From Nitrospira sp. (lineage in GTDB: Bacteria; Nitrospirota; Nitrospiria; Nitrospirales; Nitrospiraceae), in the NCBI GenBank assembly GCA_015709715.1, contig CP054184.1, positions 1,039,001 through 1,103,000 on the forward strand: 64,000 nucleotides of DNA, in the 5' to 3' direction. Under the pieces are notes generated by a model. The model worked only from the letters and a program-made list of their open reading frames with translations, did not search any database and was not told the DNA's origin. This document shows positions 34,325 through 43,117 of this stretch, piece after piece. Both the position numbers and the translations under genes were made by a program. Positions within the stretch are counted from its first letter, which is position 1, and the number at the start of each line of letters is the position of its first letter.

Positions 34325-34569
34325 TGAACGATTTCTTCTTCCAGTTCGACCCTATGCGCCGGCAGACTGCGATTCTGCAAAATGACTTCATCGACGAGAT
34401 CGCCGCATTGAATGCACCGTTGCGCCCAGAACCAATAACCTCCCAGGCTTTCGCCGATGTCCATGCAACGTTCGTGGACCATCAACCCGCCGCAACGGGT
34501 GCAGCTCTGGACGTCATGGCTCCGGCTTCCGCCGCTGCTCCGTGGAACGCTGGTGATCGTGGCTTGCAT
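34315..34569 (-). CDS. Small zinc-ribbon protein (84 aa)
   Basis: Read from ATG 34569 with the Shine-Dalgarno AAAGGAG. Two CxxC pairs, CTRCGG (about 23-28) and CIQCGD (about 52-57), would bind one zinc. Between them lies GESLGGYWFWAQR, followed by a tail rich in Glu (VELEEEIVQAA). There is no further domain. Such single zinc ribbons are often regulatory or ribosome-linked, but none can be named. Its upstream region carries dyad site 4. Confidence 0.8.
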   Translation of the reverse strand: MQATITSVPRSSGGSRSHDVQSCTRCGGLMVHERCMDIGESLGGYWFWAQRCIQCGDLVDEVILQNRSLPAHRVELEEEIVQAA

Positions 34570-34621
34570 GGCCTGCTCCTTTCGGATTTCTCGGTCGAGT
34601 GAGTTCGACCGGTCATGCTCA

Positions 34622-34667
34622 CTGATACCAGGACCACTTTCGTCGGAATACTAGCGCAGCCCCCAGG
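34622..34667 (-). promoter_or_regulatory. Dyad operator plus -10 (site 4), zinc-ribbon gene
   Basis: On the reverse strand CCTGGGGGCTGCGCTAGT (34667-34650) is followed after exactly 22 bp by TATCAG (34627-34622). The arms match the consensus at four and five of six positions. The gene starts 52 bp downstream of the -10. Confidence 0.62.
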
Positions 34668-34705
34668 GGCCGGAGAAATGCACCCTAGGATTGGCAGGCC
34701 GCGTT

Positions 34706-37288
34706 CTACCGTCTCAGTTTGGCGAGCATCGAGCGGGTGATCGTCTGTCGCTGGGAAAAGTACTCACGCCACGGATCCTCGGCGAGTTGCCGGAGCCGTT
34801 GCGGCAAGTCGACCACCGTAAAATGGTCGGAACGGAGGCCTGGCGACAATTCGTCCCAGGCCAATGGCACGGAGACCGGCGCGCCGCGCCGGGCGCGGGT
34901 CGAATAGGCCGCCACCGCCGTGGCGCCCTCCGCATTACGCAGGTAGTCGATGAAAATTTTCCCCCCGCGCTTCTGTTTCGACATCGTGGCGATGAACCGT
35001 TCGGGAATCGTGCCCACCAGGTGCTCGGCCACGGCCTTGGAAAACGCCTTCACCTCGTCCCAGCCCTGCGTGCGGCGGATCGGCACCACGACGTGAAGCC
35101 CCTTGCCGCCGGTGGTCTTGACGAACGAGCGCAGGTCCAGCTCCTGGAGCAACGTTCGGAGCAGTTGCGCCGCTTCCACCACCATCGGCCAGGGCACATC
35201 CGGAGCGGGATCGAGATCGAGCACGAAACGATCAGGCCTCTCCAGCCGGTCACGCCTCGCGCCCCACGTGTGCAATTCCAACACGCCGAGTTGCACGAGG
35301 CCGATCAAGGCCGGCAGCGAATCTGCCACCATGTAGGAGGCCGATGACTCCTTGGTCGGAATCTCCACGCGGCCGATCACGTCCGGAATCCGGTCCGTCG
35401 CATGTTTCTGATAAAAACATTCCTGTTCATACCCCTCCGGACAACGGACCAAGCTCAGGGGCCGCCCCTGAAGATGCGGCAAGATCCACTCGCTCACCGT
35501 CTCGTAATATCGCGCAAGGGCTTCCTTGGTGAGTTGCTGTTCGGGATAGAGCATTCGCTGCGGGTGGCTGAGGGTCACGCCCTCGATCACCAGATTCTCG
35601 GACGAGTCGGTCTCCAGGCCACGAGCCTTGCGTCCTGACTTGGTCGCCGATGGGTACTTGCTTGCCTGGTTCGCAGGCACCTGTTCCCGCCGCACGGTGG
35701 AAGCCGGCTTGTCATCGCGCAGCCCTTGAAAGGATGCCTGACGGAGCTGTCCGTCCTTCGTCCATTCCGCGAAGGCCACCTCCGCCACCAGGCTGGGCTC
35801 GACCCAATGGATCTTGGCTCGATCCGCAGTCGCCGGTACCGCCTTGAATGGTGAGGACCGGCGCTGTATGGCGCGCAGCCGCCGATGAAGTTCCTGCAGC
35901 GACCGAGCCGAGAAGCCGGTGCCCGTTCGACCGGCATACCGGAGCTGCCCCCGGTCGTCGTACCATCCCAGCAACAGTGCTCCGAAGCCTGCTCGCATCC
36001 CGGAGGGCTCGGTGAAACCACCGATGACGAACTCCTGGCGTTGCTGACACTTGACCTTCACCCAGGCGTGCGACCTGCCCTCCAGGTAGGGCGCGTCAGC
36101 CCGCTTGGCCATGACGCCCTCCAAACCCAGACGGCAGGCCTCCGCAAAGACCTTGTCGCCTCGCCCGGGAATATGGTCGCTGTACCGGATAAGCCCTGCG
36201 CCGTCCTCCCCTTCGAGCAACGCAGCCAGACAACGCTTTCGCTCTACCAATGCGGCCGGACGAAGGTCGTACCCATCGAGGTACAGCAGATCGAAGAGGT
36301 AGTAGGCGAGATTGGCGGCACCGCCCGACTCAAAGGCATTCTGAAGCGCTTGAAAACTCACTCGGCCGTCCGGCAGCAGCGCCACCACTTCGCCGTCCAA
36401 CCAGGCGCTCTCCACAGGCAAGGCTGCGAGGGTCTCGGCCATCGGGCGCAATTTGGCCGTCCATTCGATGCCGTTCCTCGTCCACAGCGTGGCCTTTCCG
36501 TCGCGGATTCGACAGAGGATGCGGTAGCCGTCGTATTTCAGTTCATGAATCCACGCATCCCCCTCCGGCACGCGGTCCACGAGGGTGGCCAATTGAGGAG
36601 CCATCCGGGACTCCTGCCGAGCCTTGCGCGCGTCCTTCGGCGGCGTGGTTCCCGACAACCGGGCCGGACGCGCGCGGACCGATTTTCGACTGGACCTCCC
36701 TGCCTGCCACACGTTGCGGCGCCCGGCGGCGATCTCCTCCAGAGTCCGTCCGCTCGCCACACTTTTCGTCAGGATGCGCGTCACCTCAGCCTCTGCGCCC
36801 TTGCGTGCGGCTTCATCACGCTCCTTGATGAGAAGCCAGTTTTCTTTCCCGGCTTCCTGCTTCCCGCCCATGCGGACGAGCGTCCAAACCCCGGATAACT
36901 TGTCGCCCTGCAGGGTAAACTTCAGTCGCCCGCGCCGGAGGCCTTCACGTGCATCTTCCAGGGGAACCCAGTGGCCCCAATCCCAGAGCAAGACCGTTCC
37001 TCCGCCATACTGTCCGGCAGGGATGAGGCCCTCGAACTGGGCATAGTCGAGCGGATGGTCTTCAACGTGGACGGCCAGGCGCTTCTGCGTCGGATCCAGG
37101 CTTGGTCCCTTGGGGATCGCCCAACTTTTTAAAGTCCCATCCAACTCCAGGCGAAAGTCGTAGTGCAGACGGCTCGCCGCATGCTGCTGGATAACGTACA
37201 GTCCCGCACCCTCGCCGGAACCAGGCCGACCGCGAGGCTCCGGTGTGTTGTTGAAATTGCGCTTGCGCCAATAGGGTTTGAGGCTCAT
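34706..37288 (-). CDS. ligD: Multifunctional DNA ligase D (PE-LIG-POL)
   Basis: LigD performs end trimming, gap filling and ligation in bacterial non-homologous end joining, recruited by Ku. The 860 residues hold three domains in the order phosphoesterase (about 10-175, QQHAASRLHYDFRLELDG, metal ligands His36, His42, Asp44), ATP-dependent ligase (about 230-530, adenylated Lys251 in ELKYDGYRI) and archaeo-eukaryotic primase-type polymerase (about 565-855, LSHPQRMLYPEQQLTKEALA; metal motif FVLDLDPAPDVPW). That order is also seen in Pseudomonas LigD. It is the last gene of the operon that begins with ku. Confidence 0.96.
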   Translation of the reverse strand: MSLKPYWRKRNFNNTPEPRGRPGSGEGAGLYVIQQHAASRLHYDFRLELDGTLKSWAIPKGPSLDPTQKRLAVHVEDHPLDYAQFEGLIPAGQYGGGTVLLWDWGHWVPLEDAREGLRRGRLKFTLQGDKLSGVWTLVRMGGKQEAGKENWLLIKERDEAARKGAEAEVTRILTKSVASGRTLEEIAAGRRNVWQAGRSSRKSVRARPARLSGTTPPKDARKARQESRMAPQLATLVDRVPEGDAWIHELKYDGYRILCRIRDGKATLWTRNGIEWTAKLRPMAETLAALPVESAWLDGEVVALLPDGRVSFQALQNAFESGGAANLAYYLFDLLYLDGYDLRPAALVERKRCLAALLEGEDGAGLIRYSDHIPGRGDKVFAEACRLGLEGVMAKRADAPYLEGRSHAWVKVKCQQRQEFVIGGFTEPSGMRAGFGALLLGWYDDRGQLRYAGRTGTGFSARSLQELHRRLRAIQRRSSPFKAVPATADRAKIHWVEPSLVAEVAFAEWTKDGQLRQASFQGLRDDKPASTVRREQVPANQASKYPSATKSGRKARGLETDSSENLVIEGVTLSHPQRMLYPEQQLTKEALARYYETVSEWILPHLQGRPLSLVRCPEGYEQECFYQKHATDRIPDVIGRVEIPTKESSASYMVADSLPALIGLVQLGVLELHTWGARRDRLERPDRFVLDLDPAPDVPWPMVVEAAQLLRTLLQELDLRSFVKTTGGKGLHVVVPIRRTQGWDEVKAFSKAVAEHLVGTIPERFIATMSKQKRGGKIFIDYLRNAEGATAVAAYSTRARRGAPVSVPLAWDELSPGLRSDHFTVVDLPQRLRQLAEDPWREYFSQRQTITRSMLAKLRR

Positions 37289-37306
37289 GACCTCCTCGTC
37301 ACCTGC

Positions 37307-38053
37307 CTAACGGAGCCGTCGTCGAGCCACGGCGGCCTTCAAGGCACGGGCATTTTGCACGGCATAGGCAGCCTGATCATTGTCGAAATAACAGTAGACC
37401 GCGAGACCGGCCTTGCTCCACTGCCTGATCCTGCCGGCCCAAGCGGCCAGCGCCGCCGGTGCATAGGAGCCCTGATACTTTTCTCCCGGTCCATGCAGCC
37501 GCAGGTAAACGTGGTCGGCCGTGACGGGAGCTGGAGAACGCAGCCCGCCCAACTCAAAAATACAGAACGACACCCGATGCCGCTCCAGCAGACCGTAGAC
37601 TTCCGACGTGTGCCAACTCGGATCGCGACATTCGATGCTGTACCGGCGGCCTCGGGGAAGCACGGCGAGAAACTGCCGCAAGCGCTCCACGTTGCAGTGC
37701 CAGCGAGGCGGCAGCTGAAAGAGAATCGGACCGAGTTTCCGGCCTAAGCCGCCGGCGGCCTCCAGCAACCGCTCGACCGCTTCGGCGGGCTCCTGCAGTT
37801 TCTTCCAATGGGTCAGGTAGCGGCTGGCCTTCACGGCAAAACAAAATCCCGGGGGACTTTGCCGCTTCCAGGCTTCGAACGTCGCCCGTGCCGGCAGCCG
37901 ATAAAAACTGTTGTTGATCTCTACGCTGTCGAACTCACGGGCGTAATACTCCAGCAGGTCGGACGAGGGAAGCTGCGGCGGATAGTAGGGGCCGCGCCAG
38001 TGGTCATAATGCCATCCCGAGGTGCCGATCCGGACTTGCACAGGCTGACCCAT
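37307..38053 (-). CDS. DUF72 family protein (YecE-like)
   Basis: A 248-residue TIM-barrel-like protein: RIGTSGWHYDHWRGPYYPP at the start, then the EFDSVEINNSFYRLP signature, FQLPPRWHCN and the YCYFDNDQAAYAVQNA end, all typical of DUF72. Its chemistry is unknown. ATG 38053 is preferred, as the protein then opens directly with the conserved domain; ATG 38077 is an in-frame alternative that overlaps the debranching enzyme gene by 4 bp. It lies between that gene and ligD (18 bp). Confidence 0.9.
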   Translation of the reverse strand: MGQPVQVRIGTSGWHYDHWRGPYYPPQLPSSDLLEYYAREFDSVEINNSFYRLPARATFEAWKRQSPPGFCFAVKASRYLTHWKKLQEPAEAVERLLEAAGGLGRKLGPILFQLPPRWHCNVERLRQFLAVLPRGRRYSIECRDPSWHTSEVYGLLERHRVSFCIFELGGLRSPAPVTADHVYLRLHGPGEKYQGSYAPAALAAWAGRIRQWSKAGLAVYCYFDNDQAAYAVQNARALKAAVARRRLR

Positions 38054-38073
38054 CACACAACGGCCTTGCCTCG

Positions 38074-40125
38074 TCATGAACGGGACGCCGGCGTCCCGCG
38101 TGTCTTCTGCCATACTCGCAGCACTTCGGCCACGCTCCAGGCCTGGGCGATACAACCTCGTGGATGGTAGGGTGGCTCGGCATCGAAAATCTCGCTGATC
38201 GTGCCGATTCCGGCTTCAGACAGGTGCGCCTGAAAGCCCTCCAGCAACGACCGCGTCTTGGCGGGATCGGGCGAGACCTTCAGCCAGGCGTCGATGAACG
38301 GCCCGATCAGCCAGGCCCAGACCGTTCCTTGGTGGTAGGCGGCGTCCCGCGCGCGCAGGTCGCCGAAGTACTTCGATTTGTAGTCGGGATGTTCCCGCGA
38401 GAGACTCCGCAAGCCCACCGGCGTGAGAAGTTTCTGGGCAACCTGCTCCACCACTCCACGCCAACGCGTTTCGCCCAGCACCGGATGGGGCAAGGCGATC
38501 GACAGCAGTTGATTGGGGCGAAAGGCCGGATCGTCGCCCTGTTCGCCGTCGACCACATCGTACAGGTAGCCGCCCGCTCCATACCAAAATCGCTCGTTGA
38601 ACGATTGCTGCGCCTGTTCCGCCAGCTCGGCCCACTCGGAAGGCGGCCGGCCGGTGAGCGGTTCCCACTCGGCCATACAGCGGAGCGCGTTGTACCAGAG
38701 GGCTTGGATCTCGACCGGTTTTCCCCGTCGAGGCGTCACGACCCAGCCGTCCACCTTCGCATCCATCCATGTCAGTTGGTAGCCGTCGGCGGAAGCTCGA
38801 AGCAGACCGTCGCGCCGATCTACGCCGATCCCGAAGCGGGTCCCTCTGACGTGGTGGTTGAGAATCGATCGCAGAACCGGCTGCAAAGATATGAGCGTGT
38901 CATGGTCGCCCGTCACGCGGTAGTACCGATCGACGGCATGGAAGTACCACAGCGTCGCATCCGCCGTATGGTAAAGCCCCTCCCGCTCCCCCTCGGGGAA
39001 CAGATTGGGCAGCAACCCATCCTTCACATAGGTCGCGAAGGTCCTGAGGATCGACCGCGCTTCCCGGTGGCGCCCCGTGCAGAGCGTGAGGCCTTCCAGG
39101 CTGATCATCGTATCGCGTCCCCAGTCGGTAAACCAATGATACCCGGCAATGACGGTGCGAGCCTCGTCGCCCGAGGCCCTGGCCAGCGCCTGCTCCTCCA
39201 CCCGTGAACCGGGCTCGACGATGAATTGATCCGCCGCCAGCGCCAGACGCTCCTCCATCTCATCGGCTCTGGCCTCACGAAGCGGGGCCAGCAAGGTGTT
39301 CAAGCGCTGGGCCTCCGCATCGACGATGGTTTCCGGGCCGAAGTGGAGGAACTCCCACGGTTCCGTACTGGCGACGAACGCGATGGATCGTTCCGTCGTC
39401 AGGTCGGCGAAAAAATAGCCGGGGCTGGCCACATCTTCAAGATGTTCGGAGCCGCGATCCCGGTCGACCCGGTAACAGACGGAATGGCTGATTCGCGCGT
39501 CCGCGACGAAGAGGCCGCAGCCAGGCCGTAGGCACAGTTTCAAGGTCGGGGCTCCATCGCAAAGCTCGATCTCGTAACGTCCCTCCACCACGGTCAGAGG
39601 AAAGGGCGGTTGTTTGGCTTCCTTGAGCGGGGCATCCAACATGCGGAAAGTCACAAACGGCCGTACCTGCATCCGAATGGGGTCCCCTTCCAGCAGGCGA
39701 TATTCCACGTAGAGCGAATTGTGTCCGTGGGGCATAAGGACGCGTTTTTCCAAGCGGCGCCCGGCAAACGCACAACGCCACAATGGCGTCTGCCCTTCAC
39801 GCACGAATGTTTCGAGCACCGTCGGGAGGTCGCTGTCCGCCCGCCCGTCTTCGAACTCCACCCCGCTGAGATAATAGGTTTCGCCGGCGACGACCGCCTC
39901 TTCGTCCAGCCGCGGAATCATGACCGTGCGGCCCCAGGGCGAGGGCAGGTCCGGCACGAAGAGGCCATGGTAGCGCCTCGTCGGAGCACAGAGCAGTGTC
40001 GACGAAGCATAGCCACCGAGCCCGTTCGTCACCAGCCATTCCCGCGTGAGGAGCCCCTCTTCATCGTGCAATCGATTACGCGGGATGATCATGGTCACAG
40101 GCTGTTTGGGAGCCGTCACGGCCAT
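38074..40125 (-). CDS. Glycogen debranching enzyme (amylo-alpha-1,6-glucosidase)
   Basis: A 683-residue archaeal/bacterial-type debranching enzyme. The N-terminal domain begins with REWLVTNGLGGYASSTLLCA and continues with RRYHGLFVPDL, and the catalytic (alpha/alpha)6 domain has WFTDWGRDTMISLEGLTLCT, LPNLFPEGE and YHQGTVWAWLIGPF. It removes alpha-1,6 branches from glycogen. ATG 40125 lies six bases after the treZ stop. With TreZ upstream it fits a route from glycogen to trehalose via malto-oligosaccharides. Confidence 0.93.
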   Translation of the reverse strand: MAVTAPKQPVTMIIPRNRLHDEEGLLTREWLVTNGLGGYASSTLLCAPTRRYHGLFVPDLPSPWGRTVMIPRLDEEAVVAGETYYLSGVEFEDGRADSDLPTVLETFVREGQTPLWRCAFAGRRLEKRVLMPHGHNSLYVEYRLLEGDPIRMQVRPFVTFRMLDAPLKEAKQPPFPLTVVEGRYEIELCDGAPTLKLCLRPGCGLFVADARISHSVCYRVDRDRGSEHLEDVASPGYFFADLTTERSIAFVASTEPWEFLHFGPETIVDAEAQRLNTLLAPLREARADEMEERLALAADQFIVEPGSRVEEQALARASGDEARTVIAGYHWFTDWGRDTMISLEGLTLCTGRHREARSILRTFATYVKDGLLPNLFPEGEREGLYHTADATLWYFHAVDRYYRVTGDHDTLISLQPVLRSILNHHVRGTRFGIGVDRRDGLLRASADGYQLTWMDAKVDGWVVTPRRGKPVEIQALWYNALRCMAEWEPLTGRPPSEWAELAEQAQQSFNERFWYGAGGYLYDVVDGEQGDDPAFRPNQLLSIALPHPVLGETRWRGVVEQVAQKLLTPVGLRSLSREHPDYKSKYFGDLRARDAAYHQGTVWAWLIGPFIDAWLKVSPDPAKTRSLLEGFQAHLSEAGIGTISEIFDAEPPYHPRGCIAQAWSVAEVLRVWQKTRGTPASRS

Positions 40126-40131
40126 GGGTCG

Positions 40132-42063
40132 TCATCCCTCTCTCGAATCAGGCGACGATTGAACCGGTTCGGCCGCATACAGCACGGCCGATTCGGCTGG
40201 GAGCCGCCACCCCTCTTCGCTCAAGGGGCCGACGACACCAGGCCCTCCATATCGGGGCTCATCGCTGGACCAGCGCAGGTACCATGAGCGTCCCACCGGC
40301 GGGGCCAGCAGGGGCTCGGGGGCCGGTCGATAGTCGTAATCGGCTCCAAGATTCAGGAGCAAGAGCCTGTCATCCCCCGCCGGCCCGAAGTACCTTACGA
40401 TGAAGGCATCAGGTCCGATGACTGCTCCATCGATCAGCTCGCGCGCCTGCTGGGTGATGACGGGATCCTCGCGCCGCAGCCGCAGAAGATCACGATGCAA
40501 GTCGTACCAGATCCGGTGGCGCTCCCGCTCCGACAGATCCAGCTTCGACCGCTCGAACACACGCGGATCGCAGGGATCGGGAATGGTCGCTTGGGCCCCG
40601 CTCGACGCCGCGCTCCGAAACTGCGCCAAGAACGCCTTCCTGCCTCGATGAATGGCTTGCGCCAACTCGCCGGGCGGAAAATCGGCGAAGAAGAGAAAGG
40701 GCGAGGAGGCGCCGAACTCCTGCCCCATGAACAGGAGCGGCGTCTGCGGCGAGAGGAGCAACAATGCCGTCAAGACGCGGACGAGGCCGGGACTCGTTTT
40801 CTCATGGAGTCGGTCCCCGTGCAGCTGATTGGCCACCTGGTCATGGTTTTGGAGGAAAAATACGAATCCGGCTGCCGGTTCGTTTCCCACGACCGTGCCC
40901 CGAGGCTTGCCCTGCCAGTGGTACCGCTGCCCTTGGAAGAGAAACGACCGTTTCATGCAGGAGAGCAATTCCTGCGCGGTGCCCCGGTAGTCGGCGTAAT
41001 ACCCTTCGCGGCGGCCGGTCGCCGCGACTCGCGCCGTATGGTGGAAGTCCTCGCACCACACACCGTCCAGTCCCCACCCGCCCTGCTCGATCGGCTGGAT
41101 GGTATGGACCCACTGCGCCTCGCACTCGGCGACCAAGATGACCGACCTGGCTCCCGCCGCCTGCCTTGCGGCCTTGGACAGGTCGGCCAACACATGCCGT
41201 GGACTGGCATCGTGCAGCGCATGCACGGCATCCAGCCGCAACCCGTCGAGATGAAATTCGTCCACCCAATAACAGGCGTTCTGGATGAAGAAGTCGCGCA
41301 CGCCGGACGACCCCGGCCCATCGAAGTTGATGGCTTGGCCCCATTCGTTCGGATAGCGATCGGTGAAGTATCGGTCGGTGAACGCCGACAAGTAGTTCCC
41401 GTCAGGGCCCAGATGGTTGTAGACCACGTCCAGGATGACGCCGAGCCCCAGCCGATGCGCCGCGTCCACGAACCGCTTGAGCGCCTCCGCATCCCCGTAG
41501 ACGTGAGCAGGGGCATAGAGTCCGACGCCGTCATACCCCCAGTTCCATCGGCCCGGAAATTCGCCCACTGGCATCACTTCGACGACGGTGATGCCGAGGT
41601 CCTTCAAGACGTTGAGTTGCGCGACGGCGGCATCGAAGGTGCCTTCCGGCGTAAAGGTGCCCACATGGAGTTCGTAGATCACCTGCCCTCGCATGGTCAC
41701 GCCCTGCCAGCCCTCGTCCTGCCAGCGGTAGGCCCCTGGATCGACGATCAGCGATGGACCATGGGGACCGGTCGGTTGGAAGCGGGAACAGGGATCGGGA
41801 TAGGCCTCGCCACCATCGAGGCGATACCGGTAGGTCATACCGGCCCTCGCCCCCTGGACCCTCCCGGACCAATAACCCTGTTGATCACGTTTCAACGGAT
41901 AGCCACTCCGCCCCTCCTCCAACAGGACTTCGACCAGGGTCCGTTCAGGCGCCCAACAACGAAACCGCACGGCATCGCGCTCCACGGTGGCCCCGAGCGT
42001 TACTCCTCGCTGACGCTGCGCCGCGGCGGTTCCCGCCCCCCCTGTTTCCGTCATGATATCCAT
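40132..42063 (-). CDS. treZ: Malto-oligosyltrehalose trehalohydrolase
   Basis: TreZ releases trehalose from malto-oligosyl-trehalose made by TreY. About 643 residues from ATG 42063 (Shine-Dalgarno GGAGG). After a CBM48-like N-terminal domain (RFRCWAPERTLVEVLLEEG) comes the GH13 barrel with motifs I VILDVVYNHLG, II GLRLDAVHAL (nucleophile Asp), III ILVAECEAQ (acid Glu) and IV FLQNHDQVAN. FFADFPPGELAQAIHRGRKA is characteristic of TreZ and separates it from GlgB and GlgX. No treY is in the window. It follows ku by 48 bp. Confidence 0.92.
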   Translation of the reverse strand: MDIMTETGGAGTAAAQRQRGVTLGATVERDAVRFRCWAPERTLVEVLLEEGRSGYPLKRDQQGYWSGRVQGARAGMTYRYRLDGGEAYPDPCSRFQPTGPHGPSLIVDPGAYRWQDEGWQGVTMRGQVIYELHVGTFTPEGTFDAAVAQLNVLKDLGITVVEVMPVGEFPGRWNWGYDGVGLYAPAHVYGDAEALKRFVDAAHRLGLGVILDVVYNHLGPDGNYLSAFTDRYFTDRYPNEWGQAINFDGPGSSGVRDFFIQNACYWVDEFHLDGLRLDAVHALHDASPRHVLADLSKAARQAAGARSVILVAECEAQWVHTIQPIEQGGWGLDGVWCEDFHHTARVAATGRREGYYADYRGTAQELLSCMKRSFLFQGQRYHWQGKPRGTVVGNEPAAGFVFFLQNHDQVANQLHGDRLHEKTSPGLVRVLTALLLLSPQTPLLFMGQEFGASSPFLFFADFPPGELAQAIHRGRKAFLAQFRSAASSGAQATIPDPCDPRVFERSKLDLSERERHRIWYDLHRDLLRLRREDPVITQQARELIDGAVIGPDAFIVRYFGPAGDDRLLLLNLGADYDYRPAPEPLLAPPVGRSWYLRWSSDEPRYGGPGVVGPLSEEGWRLPAESAVLYAAEPVQSSPDSREG

Positions 42064-42111
42064 GCGACCTCCGCCTCTCGGCTCAGTTCCCGCCCTGTCC
42101 CTATCCATCGT

Positions 42112-42972
42112 TTATGCGCTTTTTCGACGGAGCTGTCGATCCTGGGAGGCAGAAGCCCGCTTCGTTTTCCCGGCGTGCCGGACGCTTTGTTTCAGGAGCG
42201 CCATGAGATCGACAACCTTGCCCTTGCTCGACTTGGAAGCCAGGCCCCCAGCGGACGGCCTCGTCACCACTGCGGTGCGGCCCGCCTTGATGCGCTTGTT
42301 GATCAGGCGCATGAGGTCGTCGTGATAGGTGTCTTTGTAGCGCTCCGGCCTCCACGACTCCGACATGTCCTCGACAAGCCTGGTCGCCATATCCACCTCG
42401 CGGGCCGTCACGCCCCCGCCCTTCACCCTCTTGGCGGGAAGATCCAGATCCTTGACCGGCCTGATTTCATGCGCATAGCGCAACGTATTCAACAGCAGCA
42501 CCCCCTCCCAGGGGATCAGCGCGGCAAGAGACTGTCTAGTCCGGATCACCACCGTCGCGATCGCAACCTTGCCGGTCTTCTTCAGCGTTTCCCGCAGCAA
42601 GGCATAACCTTTCTCGCCGCGCTTGTCCGGCACCAGGTAATAGGGCGTCTCGAAGGAAGCGGGCGCGATGTCCCCTGCCTTGATGAAACTCACAATGTCG
42701 ACCGTCTGCGTGGCCTCGACATTCGCCCGACGAAAGTCCTCGTCGGTCAGGACCACATACCGATCCTTGTCATACTCGTAGCCCTTGACGATCTGGTCCC
42801 ACCCCACCTCCTTCCCGGTGGTCTTGTTGTACCGCTTGAATCCCACCGGTTTCATATCGCGCCGATCCAAGAGGGTGAGGTCAAACCTGTTGTGGTCTTC
42901 CGCCGAGTACAGCAGGACGGGGATGTTGACCAGGCCGAAGCTGATCGATCCTCGCCAGAGAGGCCGTTCCAT
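42112..42972 (-). CDS. ku: Non-homologous end-joining protein Ku
   Basis: Bacterial Ku forms a homodimeric ring on DNA ends and recruits LigD. The 286 residues start with RPLWRGSISFGLVNIPVLLY, followed by the bridge region GWDQIVKGYEYDKDRYVVLT and the core ending near RYKDTYHDDLMRLINKRIKAG. The C-terminal tail is Lys/Arg-rich, as in Ku forms that bind DNA by the tail. ATG 42972 has AGGAGGAG upstream. First gene of the ku-treZ-debranching-DUF72-ligD operon. Confidence 0.96.
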   Translation of the reverse strand: MERPLWRGSISFGLVNIPVLLYSAEDHNRFDLTLLDRRDMKPVGFKRYNKTTGKEVGWDQIVKGYEYDKDRYVVLTDEDFRRANVEATQTVDIVSFIKAGDIAPASFETPYYLVPDKRGEKGYALLRETLKKTGKVAIATVVIRTRQSLAALIPWEGVLLLNTLRYAHEIRPVKDLDLPAKRVKGGGVTAREVDMATRLVEDMSESWRPERYKDTYHDDLMRLINKRIKAGRTAVVTRPSAGGLASKSSKGKVVDLMALLKQSVRHAGKTKRASASQDRQLRRKSA

Positions 42973-43001
42973 GGCTCATTCTCCTCCTGAGAAGTACCGT
43001 C

Positions 43002-43046
43002 ACCTTAGCACGCGACCAGACACTCACAACTCGGACAATCCCTAGC
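43002..43046 (-). promoter_or_regulatory. Dyad site 5 read toward ku, with possible -10
   Basis: The same dyad, read on the reverse strand as GCTAGGGATTGTCCGAGT (43046-43029), is followed after 21 bp by TAAGGT (43007-43002), 30 bp before the ku start. The near-symmetric site could therefore serve both directions. Weaker than the plus-strand reading because of the spacing. Confidence 0.4.
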
Positions 43047-43074
43047 TGGCAACAACGCCGGCCCACGTTACCCT
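43029..43074 (+). promoter_or_regulatory. Dyad operator plus -10 (site 5), FAD-Rieske gene
   Basis: ACTCGGACAATCCCTAGC (43029-43046) with one mismatch per arm, then 22 bp, then TACCCT (43069-43074). The FAD-Rieske start is 44 bp downstream. Confidence 0.65.
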
Positions 43075-43117
43075 CACATTCTCAACCACCCTCAGCTCAC
43101 GACAGAAGGAGCCTCCT

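Noticed and set aside
34672..34689. Additional dyad near CCTAGG at 34684-34689
   Set aside because: Only one arm is present in either direction, and the other arm does not match; no -10 at the right spacing.
40495..42990. Very long plus-strand frame (831 codons) opposite treZ and ku
   Set aside because: The minus-strand frames encode clear TreZ and Ku motifs; the plus frame is a GC-rich shadow spanning two genes.
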